From contig NZ_RHQN01000012.1 in assembly GCF_003935425.1 (NCBI RefSeq), forward strand, positions 100,414 to 148,770: 48,357 nt of DNA, in the 5' to 3' direction. Position 1 is the first letter of the stretch. Every line of letters starts with the position of its first letter. A program made the translations under genes and the position numbers. Positions 8,141 through 17,142 of this stretch are shown here, one piece after another. The notes under the pieces were generated by a model. The model saw nothing but the letters and a program-made list of their open reading frames with translations. It did not search any database and was not told where the DNA came from. This stretch comes from Pseudomonas sp. v388 (GTDB lineage: Bacteria; Pseudomonadota; Gammaproteobacteria; Pseudomonadales; Pseudomonadaceae).

Positions 8141-9634
8141 CTATTCCAGCAAGTCCGTACGCGGTGCCGAGCGCTGGCCGGACATATCTATTGCCCGGCT
8201 GCACAGTGTTGCAGGCAGTTTATCCTGCTCGATGTTCAGCGCCTCCAACGCACGTTGGTAATCCTTGGTGTTCTCGCAATCGCCCCCAAGCTTGTATTCA
8301 TACGCGCTCAGTCCAGGGTGCGAGAACTGCCACGCCACGTTGTAGCTGCCTGAATCCTGCTTGCGAATCTCAAGCTGCGGCGCGCGGGTCGGGCCGGGCC
8401 GGGCGATTTCCATGGCCACCAGCAACGGGTTCTTCATGAGTGTCGGTGACGGCGACTGTTCCTGCGACTCGACCCCGATCACGCACAGCACATACAACCC
8501 AGGTTCCGAACCCACCGGATCGTCGATCAGCGCATCCTTGGCAGGCAGCGCCTGGCTGTAATGCCGAGGGCTTGAGCATTGCAGCGGGTCACGCACCGTC
8601 TTGTAGCGGTAGAAGGGCGTGTTCAGATCGAATGCCAGCCTCCAGGTCGGCAGCACCGGGTTGCCCGCCGCGTCGTTCTTGATCCGTTTGTAATAGCGAA
8701 TCGCGTGGCTTTTCGGCGTGATGGTGACCGTCGGCAGCAGATCGCAGCCCTCGGCTTGCGGTGCGAATCGACCTTCGATGAAACACTGCGCCAGCGTGCC
8801 GACAGGGTTCGAATAGTTGCTCGCGGGTGCCCAGCGTGGATGGCCGTCTTGCAGCTCGCACGGCGCATCGCCGAAGCAGCGATTTTCTTCCTTGGCGTCT
8901 GCCGTCGTGGTCGCCACGACGCCCAGGACCTGGTTCGACACGCGATCCAGGAGCGGGCTTCCGGAGCTGCCCGGCTTCAGGCCACGGCACTGGTCCTTGT
9001 AGAAACTGCGGAACACCGCCGGATGCTCGACCAGCGTTTCGCTCGACAGCAGGCTGCATGTGGACAGCCGCAGACCTTTCTCGTCGTATTGCGAGGGCGC
9101 GCCGACGATCAGCAGATCGTCACCCACTTGCGGCGCCTTGGCGGCCAGTCGCAGTGGTTCGATACCTGCCTTGATCAGGCTTTGCAGCGAGGCCTCCAGT
9201 TCGATGATCGCCAGGTCCTGCCCGCGCTGGCTGCTCCAGTTGACCTGTTTAAGGCCGTAGCGAAGCTGTTTGTGTGCCGTATCGTAAAAGTGATTGAAAT
9301 CCACATGGCCGTCGCTCGGCGTGTCCGTGGTGACGTTCAGGCTGTCGAGCGACACGCAGTGGCCTGAAGTCAGGACATACGCCGGGCTGGCGTCGTCGGA
9401 TTTCTCGCCACGGGTGTCGATCAAGGTGGCGGTGCAGTATGCGTCTGGAGAGGCCTTAGCTATTTGCAGGCGGCCAATGCCTTTCCAGTGGTCGTTCTGG
9501 CCCCGCTGGTTGCCGAGCAGCAGTGAAGGCGCGAGGTTTTCCCGGCCAAGACCGAGATCCTGGGCGACGCAGGCCGACGCCATCAGCAGCGTAAACAGCG
9601 AGCAGCCCATCAGGTGAAGCGTTTTGGTTTTCAT
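8141..9634 (-). CDS. Secreted trypsin-like serine protease, copy A
   Basis: The 497-residue product has a signal peptide (MKTKTLHLMG, hydrophobic core, cut probably near residue 25) and a chymotrypsin-fold protease domain of about 240 residues. The triad is readable: H92 in TSGHC, D140 in GQDLAIIE, S224 in GSSGSP. Paired cysteines (C67, C93, C193, C216) fit an exported protein. The remaining 260 residues form two likely beta-rich modules: one around YRYKTVRDPLQC, and one near the end resembling a fibronectin type III fold closing with AIDMSGQRS. ATG 9634 has AAGGGAA upstream; an upstream extension lacks secretion character. Its paralogue starts just upstream on the same strand and shares the whole architecture. 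I know no characterised member with this C-terminal half, so the substrate is unknown. A host- or competitor-directed exoprotease is one option. Confidence 0.8.
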   Translation of the reverse strand: MKTKTLHLMGCSLFTLLMASACVAQDLGLGRENLAPSLLLGNQRGQNDHWKGIGRLQIAKASPDAYCTATLIDTRGEKSDDASPAYVLTSGHCVSLDSLNVTTDTPSDGHVDFNHFYDTAHKQLRYGLKQVNWSSQRGQDLAIIELEASLQSLIKAGIEPLRLAAKAPQVGDDLLIVGAPSQYDEKGLRLSTCSLLSSETLVEHPAVFRSFYKDQCRGLKPGSSGSPLLDRVSNQVLGVVATTTADAKEENRCFGDAPCELQDGHPRWAPASNYSNPVGTLAQCFIEGRFAPQAEGCDLLPTVTITPKSHAIRYYKRIKNDAAGNPVLPTWRLAFDLNTPFYRYKTVRDPLQCSSPRHYSQALPAKDALIDDPVGSEPGLYVLCVIGVESQEQSPSPTLMKNPLLVAMEIARPGPTRAPQLEIRKQDSGSYNVAWQFSHPGLSAYEYKLGGDCENTKDYQRALEALNIEQDKLPATLCSRAIDMSGQRSAPRTDLLE

Positions 9635-9793
9635 GACATTCCCTTGTAGTGAAACCGTCCAAAGCCGAGGAGTCGGCTGGAAGTGGTGTGAGTACGAAAT
9701 CAGCAAACCCATCGTTGAAGGCAATAAATAGTTATGTGACGCATCGACTGCCGCTCGCCCGGCGCCCGGCCGCCATCGCCACCAGGCGTGCTC

Positions 9794-11293
9794 TCACGAG
9801 CCAGGCTCACCTACGATGTCCTCCCGAACGTCGGAGCGCTGGCCGTTGACGTCATGGGCGTAGGTGCAGATTTTCCTGGGCAGCGATCGCGCGTGCAGTT
9901 CCAGGTTGCCAAAGCGTCGCTTGAAGCCTTGCGGGTCTGAACAGTCGGTGGTGTCCACAGGCCCGACCTTGACGGTGTAATGATCGATCAAGCCGGAATC
10001 GAGCGACCAGTGAACCGAGTAGGCGTTGAATCGGGTTTTCTCGATGGTGATGCGTGGCGCGGCCGTGGGGCCGGCGGGCTGCAGCTCGATCGCGAGGGTC
10101 AGGGCGTTGCGCATCAGACCGTGACTCGGGCGCTCCTTGGCCGACGCCAGGCCAACGATGCACAGCCAGTTGATGCCGATCCGGGCATCTACCGGGTCAT
10201 CGATCGTCGCGTTTTGCGAGGCAATCGCCTTGCTGTAGCCGGCCGGTCTTTCGCAATCCAGGGCCGAGTCGGCTTTCTTGTATCGATAGAAAGGCTGGTC
10301 CACGGTGAAGCGCAGGTTCCAGCCTGGAAAGATCGCCTGGCCGTCGTCGCCGGTCCGCACCTTGGCATAGTGTTTGGGCGGCGTGGCGGGGTCGAACCGG
10401 ATCGAGAAGGTCGGGAACAGGCTGCACTGGGATTGTTCGGTACTGAGCACGCCGTTGACGAAGCAACGTTTGAGCTGAATGACCGGGCTGCCGAAGTTGC
10501 TGTCCGGCTCCAGCGGCGGGAAGCCGGGCGGCAGCGGGTCATCGTCCTGGGGTGGAGCGCCCGACGGGAGCGGCTGCGTGACGAGGTTCATTACCGCGTA
10601 AATCTCACCGCTGTCGCGAACGATCAGCGGACTGCCCGATGCTCCGGTGTCCACGTCCTTGCATCGGTTGCTCACCGAATGCCGCCAGACCCAGGGCTGA
10701 TTGAGGATTTCCCCGGACGGCTGGTGAGTACAGGCCGCCATGCGCAGGCGTCCGGTGTCCTGATAGAGCGGCGCGCCCACCCAAAAGACTTCCCGGCCTT
10801 TCTCGGGTAGCTGGTCGGCGAGCGGCAGCGGCCGGATTCCGGCGTCGATCAGCGACTGGAGCGTGGGTTGCAACTCGACGATCGCCATGTCGACGCCCTG
10901 CAGACTGCTCCAGCTGATGCGTTTCAACGGATAGCTGCGCGGCGTGGTGTCGGTGAAGTAGTTGAACTGCATGGCGCCGTCGATCTCGCCGTCGGTGATG
11001 ATCAGGCCGTTCTTTCGGGAAATGCAGTGGCCGCTGGTCAATACGTAGGCTGGCGCATCGGGCGTGCCGTCGGCGCTGCGGGTGTCGAGCAGGGTGGCCG
11101 TGCAGCTCAGGCCTTTCTTGCTTTGGATGCGGCCGATGCCGTTCCAGTGTTCGCGTGACCCGTCCGCGTTCAGGAGCACTCTGGAAGGGGCGAGGGAAAC
11201 CAGGCCTTCGCCGATATCCGTGGGCGTCGCCTGTGCGAAACAGGGCAGCGCAGCGATGATGGACAGCGCCGCTGCGAGGGTTGTGACATTCAT
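9794..11293 (-). CDS. Secreted trypsin-like serine protease, copy B
   Basis: The 499-residue paralogue of the downstream gene has a signal peptide (hydrophobic to ALPCFA, cut near residue 21) and a trypsin-like domain with triad H89 (TSGHC), D135 (GVDMAIVE) and S219 (GASGSP). It has the same C-terminal modules, seen in FYRYKKADSALDC, ATIDDPVDA and the final AHDVNGQRS. A proline-rich insert after the protease domain (PSGAPPQDDDPLPPGFPP) is absent from copy A and looks like a flexible linker. ATG 11293 has AAGGA six bases upstream. Copy A begins 160 bases after its stop, so the two may share a transcript. Divergence across the full length suggests an old duplication with both copies kept active. 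Confidence 0.8.
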   Translation of the reverse strand: MNVTTLAAALSIIAALPCFAQATPTDIGEGLVSLAPSRVLLNADGSREHWNGIGRIQSKKGLSCTATLLDTRSADGTPDAPAYVLTSGHCISRKNGLIITDGEIDGAMQFNYFTDTTPRSYPLKRISWSSLQGVDMAIVELQPTLQSLIDAGIRPLPLADQLPEKGREVFWVGAPLYQDTGRLRMAACTHQPSGEILNQPWVWRHSVSNRCKDVDTGASGSPLIVRDSGEIYAVMNLVTQPLPSGAPPQDDDPLPPGFPPLEPDSNFGSPVIQLKRCFVNGVLSTEQSQCSLFPTFSIRFDPATPPKHYAKVRTGDDGQAIFPGWNLRFTVDQPFYRYKKADSALDCERPAGYSKAIASQNATIDDPVDARIGINWLCIVGLASAKERPSHGLMRNALTLAIELQPAGPTAAPRITIEKTRFNAYSVHWSLDSGLIDHYTVKVGPVDTTDCSDPQGFKRRFGNLELHARSLPRKICTYAHDVNGQRSDVREDIVGEPGS

Positions 11294-11317
11294 GATCGAT
11301 CCTTGATAACGATGACT

Positions 11318-11365
11318 GGGCCTTCGGATGAAGGCCCGTCCGTTTAAGCGCGGCGTGGCGCGCTT
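11318..11365. promoter_or_regulatory. Two hairpins upstream of protease copy B
   Basis: GGGCCTTC-ggat-GAAGGCCC (11318-11337) is a perfect 8-base stem with a 4-base loop. AAGCGCG-gcgtgg-CGCGCTT (11346-11365? arms 11346-11352 and 11359-11365) is a second stem. Both lie 25-75 bases before the start of copy B and could be leader structures, operators, or the downstream end of the yibQ transcript. Confidence 0.4.
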
Positions 11366-11461
11366 ATCAAGGGTGCGAAAGCAGGGGACAAAAAAAGCAG
11401 ACGCGGCCTACTTTCGGCGAGGAAAGAGGTGATGCGCGACGAGCATGGAGCGTGTGGAAAC

Positions 11462-12244
11462 CTAGCGATAAATGCCGTTCTTGCCGTGGCCGGCCATGGC
11501 CCGGTTGCCCCGCAGGCTGATCATGCTGGGCAGGTCGATCCATTCGATGCCCTGCGCCTTGAGGCGCGGCAGCTCCCGCTCCAGCACATCCAGGGTAACC
11601 GGGTAGGGATGCCCGATGACCACGGCCGAACCTTGTTTGCGCGCCAGTTCGATTGCGATACGCAACTGCCGGGTGACGGCTTCGGCGGTGCGTTCATCGT
11701 CGAGGAAGACGTCTCGCGACACGCTGGCCAGGCCGAGCTTCTGTGCCTGAGCGGCGGCCACGGTTCTGGCGCTGGTGCGGCTGTCGACGAAGAACATGTG
11801 GCGGCGTTGCAGCTCGGCCATCAGCCAGGCCATCGCCACCGGTTCTGCCGTCATGCGGCTGCCCATGTGATTGTTGATTCCCGCAGCGAAGGGCACCTTC
11901 AACAGCGCCGCATTGAGCCGGCTTTCCAGTTCGGCGAGGGGCAGGTCGGGGTGCCAGGCATACGGCCCGGTGGCCGGGTCCATCGGCATGTGCAAGATGA
12001 CGGTCTTGCGCGCCTTGTGAGCCTGATGCGCGAAGTCGGTGGCGTGGGGCGTGTCGGGCATGATCGCCAGCGTCACCGGGCCGGGCAGGGCGAGGGTGCG
12101 GCTGTCGCGCAGCGGGTTCTGGCCCAGATCATCGATGATCACGCTCAGGTACGCGGCAGCGGGCTGGGGAGCAGGCTTGGCCGGTGCCGCGTGTGCAGCG
12201 CCGGCCAGCGAAAGCGCCAGGGTCAGGAAAGCGAGCAGGCGCAT
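11462..12244 (-). CDS. yibQ: Divergent polysaccharide deacetylase family protein (YibQ-like)
   Basis: The 260-residue product has a signal peptide ending near AAHAAPA and a divergent polysaccharide deacetylase fold. Family marks are VIIDDLG near the start of the mature chain, LAIMPDTPHA, ILHMPMDP and NNHMGSRMT. The enzymatic role is unproven for this family; it is periplasmic and keeps company with peptidoglycan genes. It starts three bases after the ctpA stop, so the two are surely one operon, and gpmI-envC-yibQ linkage is also known in enterobacteria. Confidence 0.88.
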   Translation of the reverse strand: MRLLAFLTLALSLAGAAHAAPAKPAPQPAAAYLSVIIDDLGQNPLRDSRTLALPGPVTLAIMPDTPHATDFAHQAHKARKTVILHMPMDPATGPYAWHPDLPLAELESRLNAALLKVPFAAGINNHMGSRMTAEPVAMAWLMAELQRRHMFFVDSRTSARTVAAAQAQKLGLASVSRDVFLDDERTAEAVTRQLRIAIELARKQGSAVVIGHPYPVTLDVLERELPRLKAQGIEWIDLPSMISLRGNRAMAGHGKNGIYR

Positions 12245-12247
12245 CCG

Positions 12248-13561
12248 TCAGTTGCCGCGCGTGATACTCAACCCTTTGAGCAGGCTCAAGGCCTGGCTGA
12301 GCTGGAAGTCATCATCCTGCGGACGCGCCTTGGAGGTGCCGCCCTTGACGGTCGGTTTGTCCGCGCCGCCGTTGCCGTTGCCCAGATGGCCGTACAGGTC
12401 GGCTTCCTTGTAGTTCTCGCCATCGACTTCGCTGGTCACCTTGGCGCGGCGCACGACGATATCCGGGTTGATGCCCTGGGCCTGGATGGAACGGCCGTTT
12501 GGCGTGTAATACAGCGCGGTGGTGATCTTCAGCGCCCGGTCATTGTTCAGCGGCAGCACGGTCTGCACCGAGCCTTTGCCGAAGCTGTCAGTGCCCATGA
12601 GGATGCCGCGTTTCGAATCCTGCAGTGCACCGGCGACGATTTCCGAGGCCGAGGCGCTGCCACCGTTGATCAGCACCACCAACGGCACGCCTTCGCTGGC
12701 ATCGGCCGGGTCGGCGGAGAAGCGCAGCTCGGAGTTGGCGATACGGCCCTTGGTGTAGACGATCAGCCCCTTGGTCATGAAGTGATCCGCCACCTGCACC
12801 GCCGATTGCAGCACGCCGCCGGGGTTGTTGCGCAGGTCCAGGATCAGGCCGCTCATCTTCTTGCCGTTGTCCTTGCGCATCTTGGCCAGTGCCTTGCCGA
12901 CTTCTTCGCCGGTCTTGACCTGGAACTGGGTGATGCGGATGTAGCCGTAGCCATTCTCCAGCATCTGCGCCTTGACGCTCTTGACCTGGATGGTCGCCCG
13001 CGCCAGCGTCACGTCGAACGGGTTGCCGCCGTCGCGCACCAGGGTCAGGGTGATTTTTTCGCCGATCTTGCCGCGCATCTTGTCGACCGCTTCCTGCATG
13101 GTCTGACCCTGAGTCGGCGCGCCGTTGATCTTGACGATCAAGTCGCCGGCCTCGATGCCGGCCTTGGAAGCCGGGGTGTCGTCGATGGGCGAAACCACTT
13201 TGACGAAGCCGTCCTCGACGCCTACTTCGATGCCCAGGCCGCCGAACTCGCCGCTGGTGCTTTCCTGCAATTCCTGGAAATCTTCAGGGCCAAGGTAAGC
13301 CGAGTGCGGATCAAGGTTGCTGAGCATGCCCTTGATGGCGTTTTCCAGCAGGGTCTTGTCGTCCACCGGCTCGACATATGCAGCCTTGACCCGATCCATG
13401 ACCTCGGCAAAGGTGCGCAGCTCGTCGAGCGGCAAAGGCGCCTTGGGCGCGGCTGCAGCCGCCGGGGCCGGCGTGATGATCTCGGCCGCTTGCGCCAACG
13501 GCGCGCCGATAACGATGGCGACAGCCAGGGCCAGCGAGGTAAGGCGGGACAAATGCAGCAT
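12248..13561 (-). CDS. ctpA: Carboxyl-terminal processing protease (S41)
   Basis: This 437-residue periplasmic protease of the S41 family has a signal peptide (LTSLALAVAIVIGAPLAQA), a PDZ domain (about residues 90-170, from GGLGIEVGVEDG) and a catalytic core with the Ser-Lys dyad in GGSASASEIVAG and DSFGKGSVQ. In P. aeruginosa the CtpA at the equivalent locus (PA5134) works with lipoprotein LbcA to degrade peptidoglycan cross-link hydrolases; that this protein does the same is inferred from length and neighbourhood. It lies 33 bases after envC, so envC-ctpA-yibQ read as an operon controlling cell-wall cutting. Confidence 0.93.
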   Translation of the reverse strand: MLHLSRLTSLALAVAIVIGAPLAQAAEIITPAPAAAAAPKAPLPLDELRTFAEVMDRVKAAYVEPVDDKTLLENAIKGMLSNLDPHSAYLGPEDFQELQESTSGEFGGLGIEVGVEDGFVKVVSPIDDTPASKAGIEAGDLIVKINGAPTQGQTMQEAVDKMRGKIGEKITLTLVRDGGNPFDVTLARATIQVKSVKAQMLENGYGYIRITQFQVKTGEEVGKALAKMRKDNGKKMSGLILDLRNNPGGVLQSAVQVADHFMTKGLIVYTKGRIANSELRFSADPADASEGVPLVVLINGGSASASEIVAGALQDSKRGILMGTDSFGKGSVQTVLPLNNDRALKITTALYYTPNGRSIQAQGINPDIVVRRAKVTSEVDGENYKEADLYGHLGNGNGGADKPTVKGGTSKARPQDDDFQLSQALSLLKGLSITRGN

Positions 13562-13594
13562 GTCTAACGAACTCCTGGAGATTTTGGTGCCGAC

Positions 13595-14896
13595 TTATCC
13601 TTGAGTGCGACACCATTGGGCTGGATCGCTGGGGCGACCCTGCTGACGAATAGCAAAATACAACGCTGAAGTGTCTTGACCGCCACTGTTGCCTACGGTG
13701 GAAATCGCTTCTCCGGCCTTGACGATATCGCCGGCCGACTTGAGCAGGCTCTGGTTGTGTCCGTACAGGCTCAGGTAACCATTGCCATGGTCGAGGATGA
13801 CCAGAAGACCCGCGCCGCGCAACCAGTCGGCGAACACCACTCGTCCACCGTGCACTGCGCGTACCTGGCTACCCGCCGCCGCACTGATCATCACGCCGTC
13901 CCATTTGGTCCGTGCGTCATCACCGCGTGCTTCGCCAAAACGTGCAAGCAGTCGACCATCGATTGGCCATGGAAGTTTTCCCCGCGCTTCGGCAAATGGC
14001 CCGCCGTAGGATACGCCGGCACTGGAAACCACGGCGCCGGGGGCTTTGACCGGACGTCGCGGTGCCGGTTCATCATCATTGTTGCGGGCCACGGCCTGGG
14101 CTTCGCGCTGGCGCTTCTCTTCGGCTTCGCGAGCGGCGACCAATGCTTTCTGGCGGGCTTCTTCAGCTTCGCGTGCCTGACGGGCCAGGGTTTCTTCGAT
14201 GGTCTTCAGAACCTTGGCCAGGTCGGCCTGATCCTGCTGGCGGGCCTGCAGTTTCTCGTCGCGGGCCTTGTAGTCCTGGTTGAGCCTGGCAAGCGCCTGC
14301 TGGCGTTCCTGGCGGACCTTGGCCAATTCTTCGGTCTGGCTGTCGAGGTTGCTCTTCTGCACCAGCAATTGCGCCTGCTGCAGATCGATGGCTTTCTCGA
14401 CCTGGGCCAGCTGGCGCAGGGTTTCATTGAAACCACGCAACTGGGCCAGACGGGCCTGGCTCATGTAATCGTAATAGGTCAGGGTTCGGGCGAACTTCTC
14501 GGGGTGCTGCTGGTTGAGCAGCAGCTTGAGGTATTCCTGGCGACCGCTTTGATAAGCCGCGCGTGCCTGAATGGCGATCAGGCGTTGCTGCTCGGTACGT
14601 GCCTTGTTGAGTCCGGCTTTTTCACCGTCGAGCTTCTGGAGCTCGCCTTCGGTCTTTTTTAGTTCCTTTTGCAGGACCTCGACCTGCTTTTCCAGCTTGC
14701 CCATTTCGGTTTCGGTGGTACGCAGGTCCTTCTGGACGCCTGCCTTTTCTTCCTGGAGCTTGCTGAGCACTTTCTGCAGCTCGGCAACGTCCTGACGCGC
14801 GGCATCTATCTGTTGTTGGGTTTGCGCTCGCTCATCGACGGCAAACGCCGGATTGAGCAGGCACATCAGAGCAAGGGCGATCAAGGCGCGGAGCAT
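13595..14896 (-). CDS. envC: Murein hydrolase activator EnvC
   Basis: The 433-residue product has a signal peptide ending in LLNPAFA, a long coiled coil (about residues 25-270, rich in E, K, Q and L) and a C-terminal LytM (M23-like) domain from about residue 310. The LytM domain is degenerate: where active M23 enzymes have an HxHFE motif this one reads ALYFAIRQQG. That fits EnvC, which activates amidases at the division site instead of cutting peptidoglycan itself. ATG 14896 (MLRALIALALM) is chosen over a frame 22 codons longer because the signal peptide begins there. It lies downstream of gpmI with a weak terminator between, and upstream of ctpA. Confidence 0.92.
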   Translation of the reverse strand: MLRALIALALMCLLNPAFAVDERAQTQQQIDAARQDVAELQKVLSKLQEEKAGVQKDLRTTETEMGKLEKQVEVLQKELKKTEGELQKLDGEKAGLNKARTEQQRLIAIQARAAYQSGRQEYLKLLLNQQHPEKFARTLTYYDYMSQARLAQLRGFNETLRQLAQVEKAIDLQQAQLLVQKSNLDSQTEELAKVRQERQQALARLNQDYKARDEKLQARQQDQADLAKVLKTIEETLARQAREAEEARQKALVAAREAEEKRQREAQAVARNNDDEPAPRRPVKAPGAVVSSAGVSYGGPFAEARGKLPWPIDGRLLARFGEARGDDARTKWDGVMISAAAGSQVRAVHGGRVVFADWLRGAGLLVILDHGNGYLSLYGHNQSLLKSAGDIVKAGEAISTVGNSGGQDTSALYFAIRQQGRPSDPAQWCRTQG

Positions 14897-14960
14897 GAGG
14901 GTGGGCGATACCGAGGATGTGTGAGAAAAATGTCGGGCTAGTATGCCCGCCACACGCTGC

Positions 14961-14993
14961 AAAAAAAACGCCCCGCGGCCATTGCTTTGGGGC
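14961..14993 (-). terminator. Probable terminator of gpmI
   Basis: On the minus strand GCCCC (forward 14989-14993) pairs with GGGGC (forward 14970-14974) and is followed by eight T (forward A-run 14961-14968). The stem is short, so read-through into envC is possible. Confidence 0.5.
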
Positions 14994-15046
14994 TTGCCGT
15001 TGAATAACCGGCGGCGCCGGGTAGCCGGGCGCCGGTCAGAGTGGCT

Positions 15047-16579
15047 TTATTGCGCGACGAGGATGGAGTGGCCGGTCATTTCTTCGGGCTTTTCCAGATC
15101 CAGCAAATGCAGGATGGTTGGCGCCACGTCGGCCAGGACACCGCCTTCGCGCACCTTGAGCGGGCGCTTGCCGACATAGATGAATGGAACCGGCTCGGAG
15201 GTGTGGGCGGTGTGCGCTTGACCGGTGGAATCGTCGGTCATCTGCTCGACGTTGCCGTGGTCGGCGGTGATCAGCGCTTCGCCGCCGACCTTTTCCAGCG
15301 CCTCGGCAATTCGGCCCACGCACACGTCCAGGCATTCCACGGCCTTGATCGCCGCCTCCATGATGCCGCTATGGCCGACCATGTCGCCGTTGGCGTAGTT
15401 GACGATGATCACGTCATAACGCTGGTGCTCGATGGCGTCGACAATCCGGTCGGTCACTTCCGGGGCGCTCATTTCCGGCTGCAGGTCATAGGTAGCGACC
15501 TTCGGCGACGGGATCAGAATGCGCTCTTCGCCAGGGAACGGTTCTTCCCGACCGCCGGAGAAGAAGAAGGTCACGTGCGCATACTTTTCGGTTTCGGCGA
15601 TGCGCAGCTGGGTCTTGCCGTTGTCGGCCAGGTACTGGCCCAGCACGTTCTTCAGGCTGCCGGCGGCGAACGCCGAGGGCGCCGGAATGCTGGCTGCGTA
15701 TTGAGTCAGCATCACGTAGTTGACCTTCGGCTGACGGGCGCGCTCGAAGTCCTTGAAGTCGTCTTCGACGAACACACGGGTCAGCTCGCGGGCGCGGTCG
15801 GCGCGGAAGTTCATGAACACCACGGCGTCGCCGTCTTCGACCTTGACCACCTCGCCGATGCGCGTGGCTTTGACGAACTCGTCGTTTTCGTCACGGGCGT
15901 AGGCCGCTTCAAGGCCGGCGACGCTGGAGTCGGCGTGGAATTCGGCGGCGCTGTCGACAATCAGGTTATAGGCCGTGGAAACGCGGTCCCAACGGTTGTC
16001 ACGGTCCATGGCGAAATAGCGGCCGATGATCGTGGCCGTGCGGCCCTTGCCGAGGCGGGCGAAGGTCTGGTCCATCAGTTCGAGGGAAGCCTTGGCACTG
16101 CGCGGCGGGGTGTCGCGACCGTCGAGGAACGCGTGCAGGTAGACCTTCTCGGCACCGCGCTTGACGGCCAGCTCGGCCATCGCGACCAGATGGTCCTGGT
16201 GGCTGTGTACGCCGCCATCGGACAGCAGGCCCATGATGTGCACGGCCTTGCCGGCGCTGACGGCCTTGTCCACGGCGCCGCAGATGGTGGGGTTCTCGAA
16301 GAACTCGCCGTCGCGGATGGCCTTGGTGACGCGAGTGAAGTCTTGGTAAACCACACGTCCGGCGCCCAGGTTCATGTGGCCGACTTCGGAGTTGCCCATC
16401 TGCCCGTCCGGCAGGCCGACGTCCATGCCCGAGCCCGAGATCAGGCCGTGGGACATCGTCTCGTAGAGACGATCCATGACCGGCATCTTGGCGGCCATGA
16501 TGGCGTTGCCTTCGGAATGTTCGCTGTGGCCGAAGCCGTCAAGGATGATCAGGACCAGAGGTTTTGGGGTGGCAGTCAT
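15047..16579 (-). CDS. gpmI: 2,3-bisphosphoglycerate-independent phosphoglycerate mutase
   Basis: GpmI interconverts 3- and 2-phosphoglycerate in glycolysis and gluconeogenesis using Mn2+. The 510 residues have the usual length and the alkaline-phosphatase-type core. LIILDGFG holds the first metal aspartate, [10 protein letters not shown] contains the phosphoserine, and HGNVEQM plus [11 protein letters not shown] carry late metal ligands. ATG 16579 (MTATPKPL) is used rather than the in-frame GTG three codons upstream, because the family begins there. It is divergent from yibN across 146 bases that must hold both promoters. Confidence 0.97.
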   Translation of the reverse strand: MTATPKPLVLIILDGFGHSEHSEGNAIMAAKMPVMDRLYETMSHGLISGSGMDVGLPDGQMGNSEVGHMNLGAGRVVYQDFTRVTKAIRDGEFFENPTICGAVDKAVSAGKAVHIMGLLSDGGVHSHQDHLVAMAELAVKRGAEKVYLHAFLDGRDTPPRSAKASLELMDQTFARLGKGRTATIIGRYFAMDRDNRWDRVSTAYNLIVDSAAEFHADSSVAGLEAAYARDENDEFVKATRIGEVVKVEDGDAVVFMNFRADRARELTRVFVEDDFKDFERARQPKVNYVMLTQYAASIPAPSAFAAGSLKNVLGQYLADNGKTQLRIAETEKYAHVTFFFSGGREEPFPGEERILIPSPKVATYDLQPEMSAPEVTDRIVDAIEHQRYDVIIVNYANGDMVGHSGIMEAAIKAVECLDVCVGRIAEALEKVGGEALITADHGNVEQMTDDSTGQAHTAHTSEPVPFIYVGKRPLKVREGGVLADVAPTILHLLDLEKPEEMTGHSILVAQ

Positions 16580-16725
16580 GGGACCCACTCGAGGCTGGTT
16601 GATGGAAGTAGGAAAAAGATCGGCATTTTAAGGACAAGTTCAAACGGCGTCACTGCCCGACGGACTTTGGCCGACCTTGGGTGCTGTGTATACTGGCCGA
16701 CATTTTAACGCCCTGGAACCGACCG

Positions 16726-17139
16726 ATGGTTGCTAATCTGCTTGAATTTGCCACGACCCACTATTTGATCACCGGCGCATTTGTCATCCTGCTGGGCACG
16801 CTCATCGCGTACGAGCTGAGCAAGGGTGGCAAAAGCCTGAGCACCGGCGAGCTGACCGCACTGGTCAACGCCGATCAGGGCGTGGTCATCGACGTTCGTT
16901 CGGCCAAGGACTACGCGGCCGGCCATATCGTCGGCGCCCTGAACTTCCCGCAGGACAAGGTGCTGACCCGCACTGCCGAACTGCAGAAGTACAAGGACAA
17001 GACGTTGATCATAGTCGACGCCATGGGCCAGCATGCAGGCAGCACCGCCCGCGAGCTGCTCAAATCCGGCTTCAAGGCCGCCAAATTGTCCGGCGGCGTT
17101 TCCAGCTGGCGTGCTGATAATCTTCCTCTGGTGAAATAA
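16726..17139 (+). CDS. yibN: Membrane-anchored rhodanese-like protein (YibN-like)
   Basis: The 137-residue product has one N-terminal membrane helix (about residues 13-29, YLITGAFVILLGTLIAY) and a rhodanese-like domain with VVIDVRSAKDYAAGHIVGA. The active-site cysteine loop is missing: the position reads IIVDAMGQHAGSTAR, so it should not transfer sulfur by the standard mechanism. The same substitution pattern occurs in E. coli YibN, which sits at the same place before grxC-secB. The conserved linkage suggests a role near protein export or membrane insertion rather than sulfur chemistry. Three bases separate it from grxC. Confidence 0.88.
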   Translation: MVANLLEFATTHYLITGAFVILLGTLIAYELSKGGKSLSTGELTALVNADQGVVIDVRSAKDYAAGHIVGALNFPQDKVLTRTAELQKYKDKTLIIVDAMGQHAGSTARELLKSGFKAAKLSGGVSSWRADNLPLVK

Positions 17140-17142
17140 AAC

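Noticed and set aside
11429-13567. 712-codon plus-strand frame across yibQ and ctpA
   Set aside because: It is antisense to two well-recognised genes with signal peptides and catalytic motifs; the product has no family character.
13595-14896. EnvC as an active M23 peptidase
   Set aside because: The HxHFE-type metal-binding motif is replaced by ALYFAI, so an activator role is better supported.
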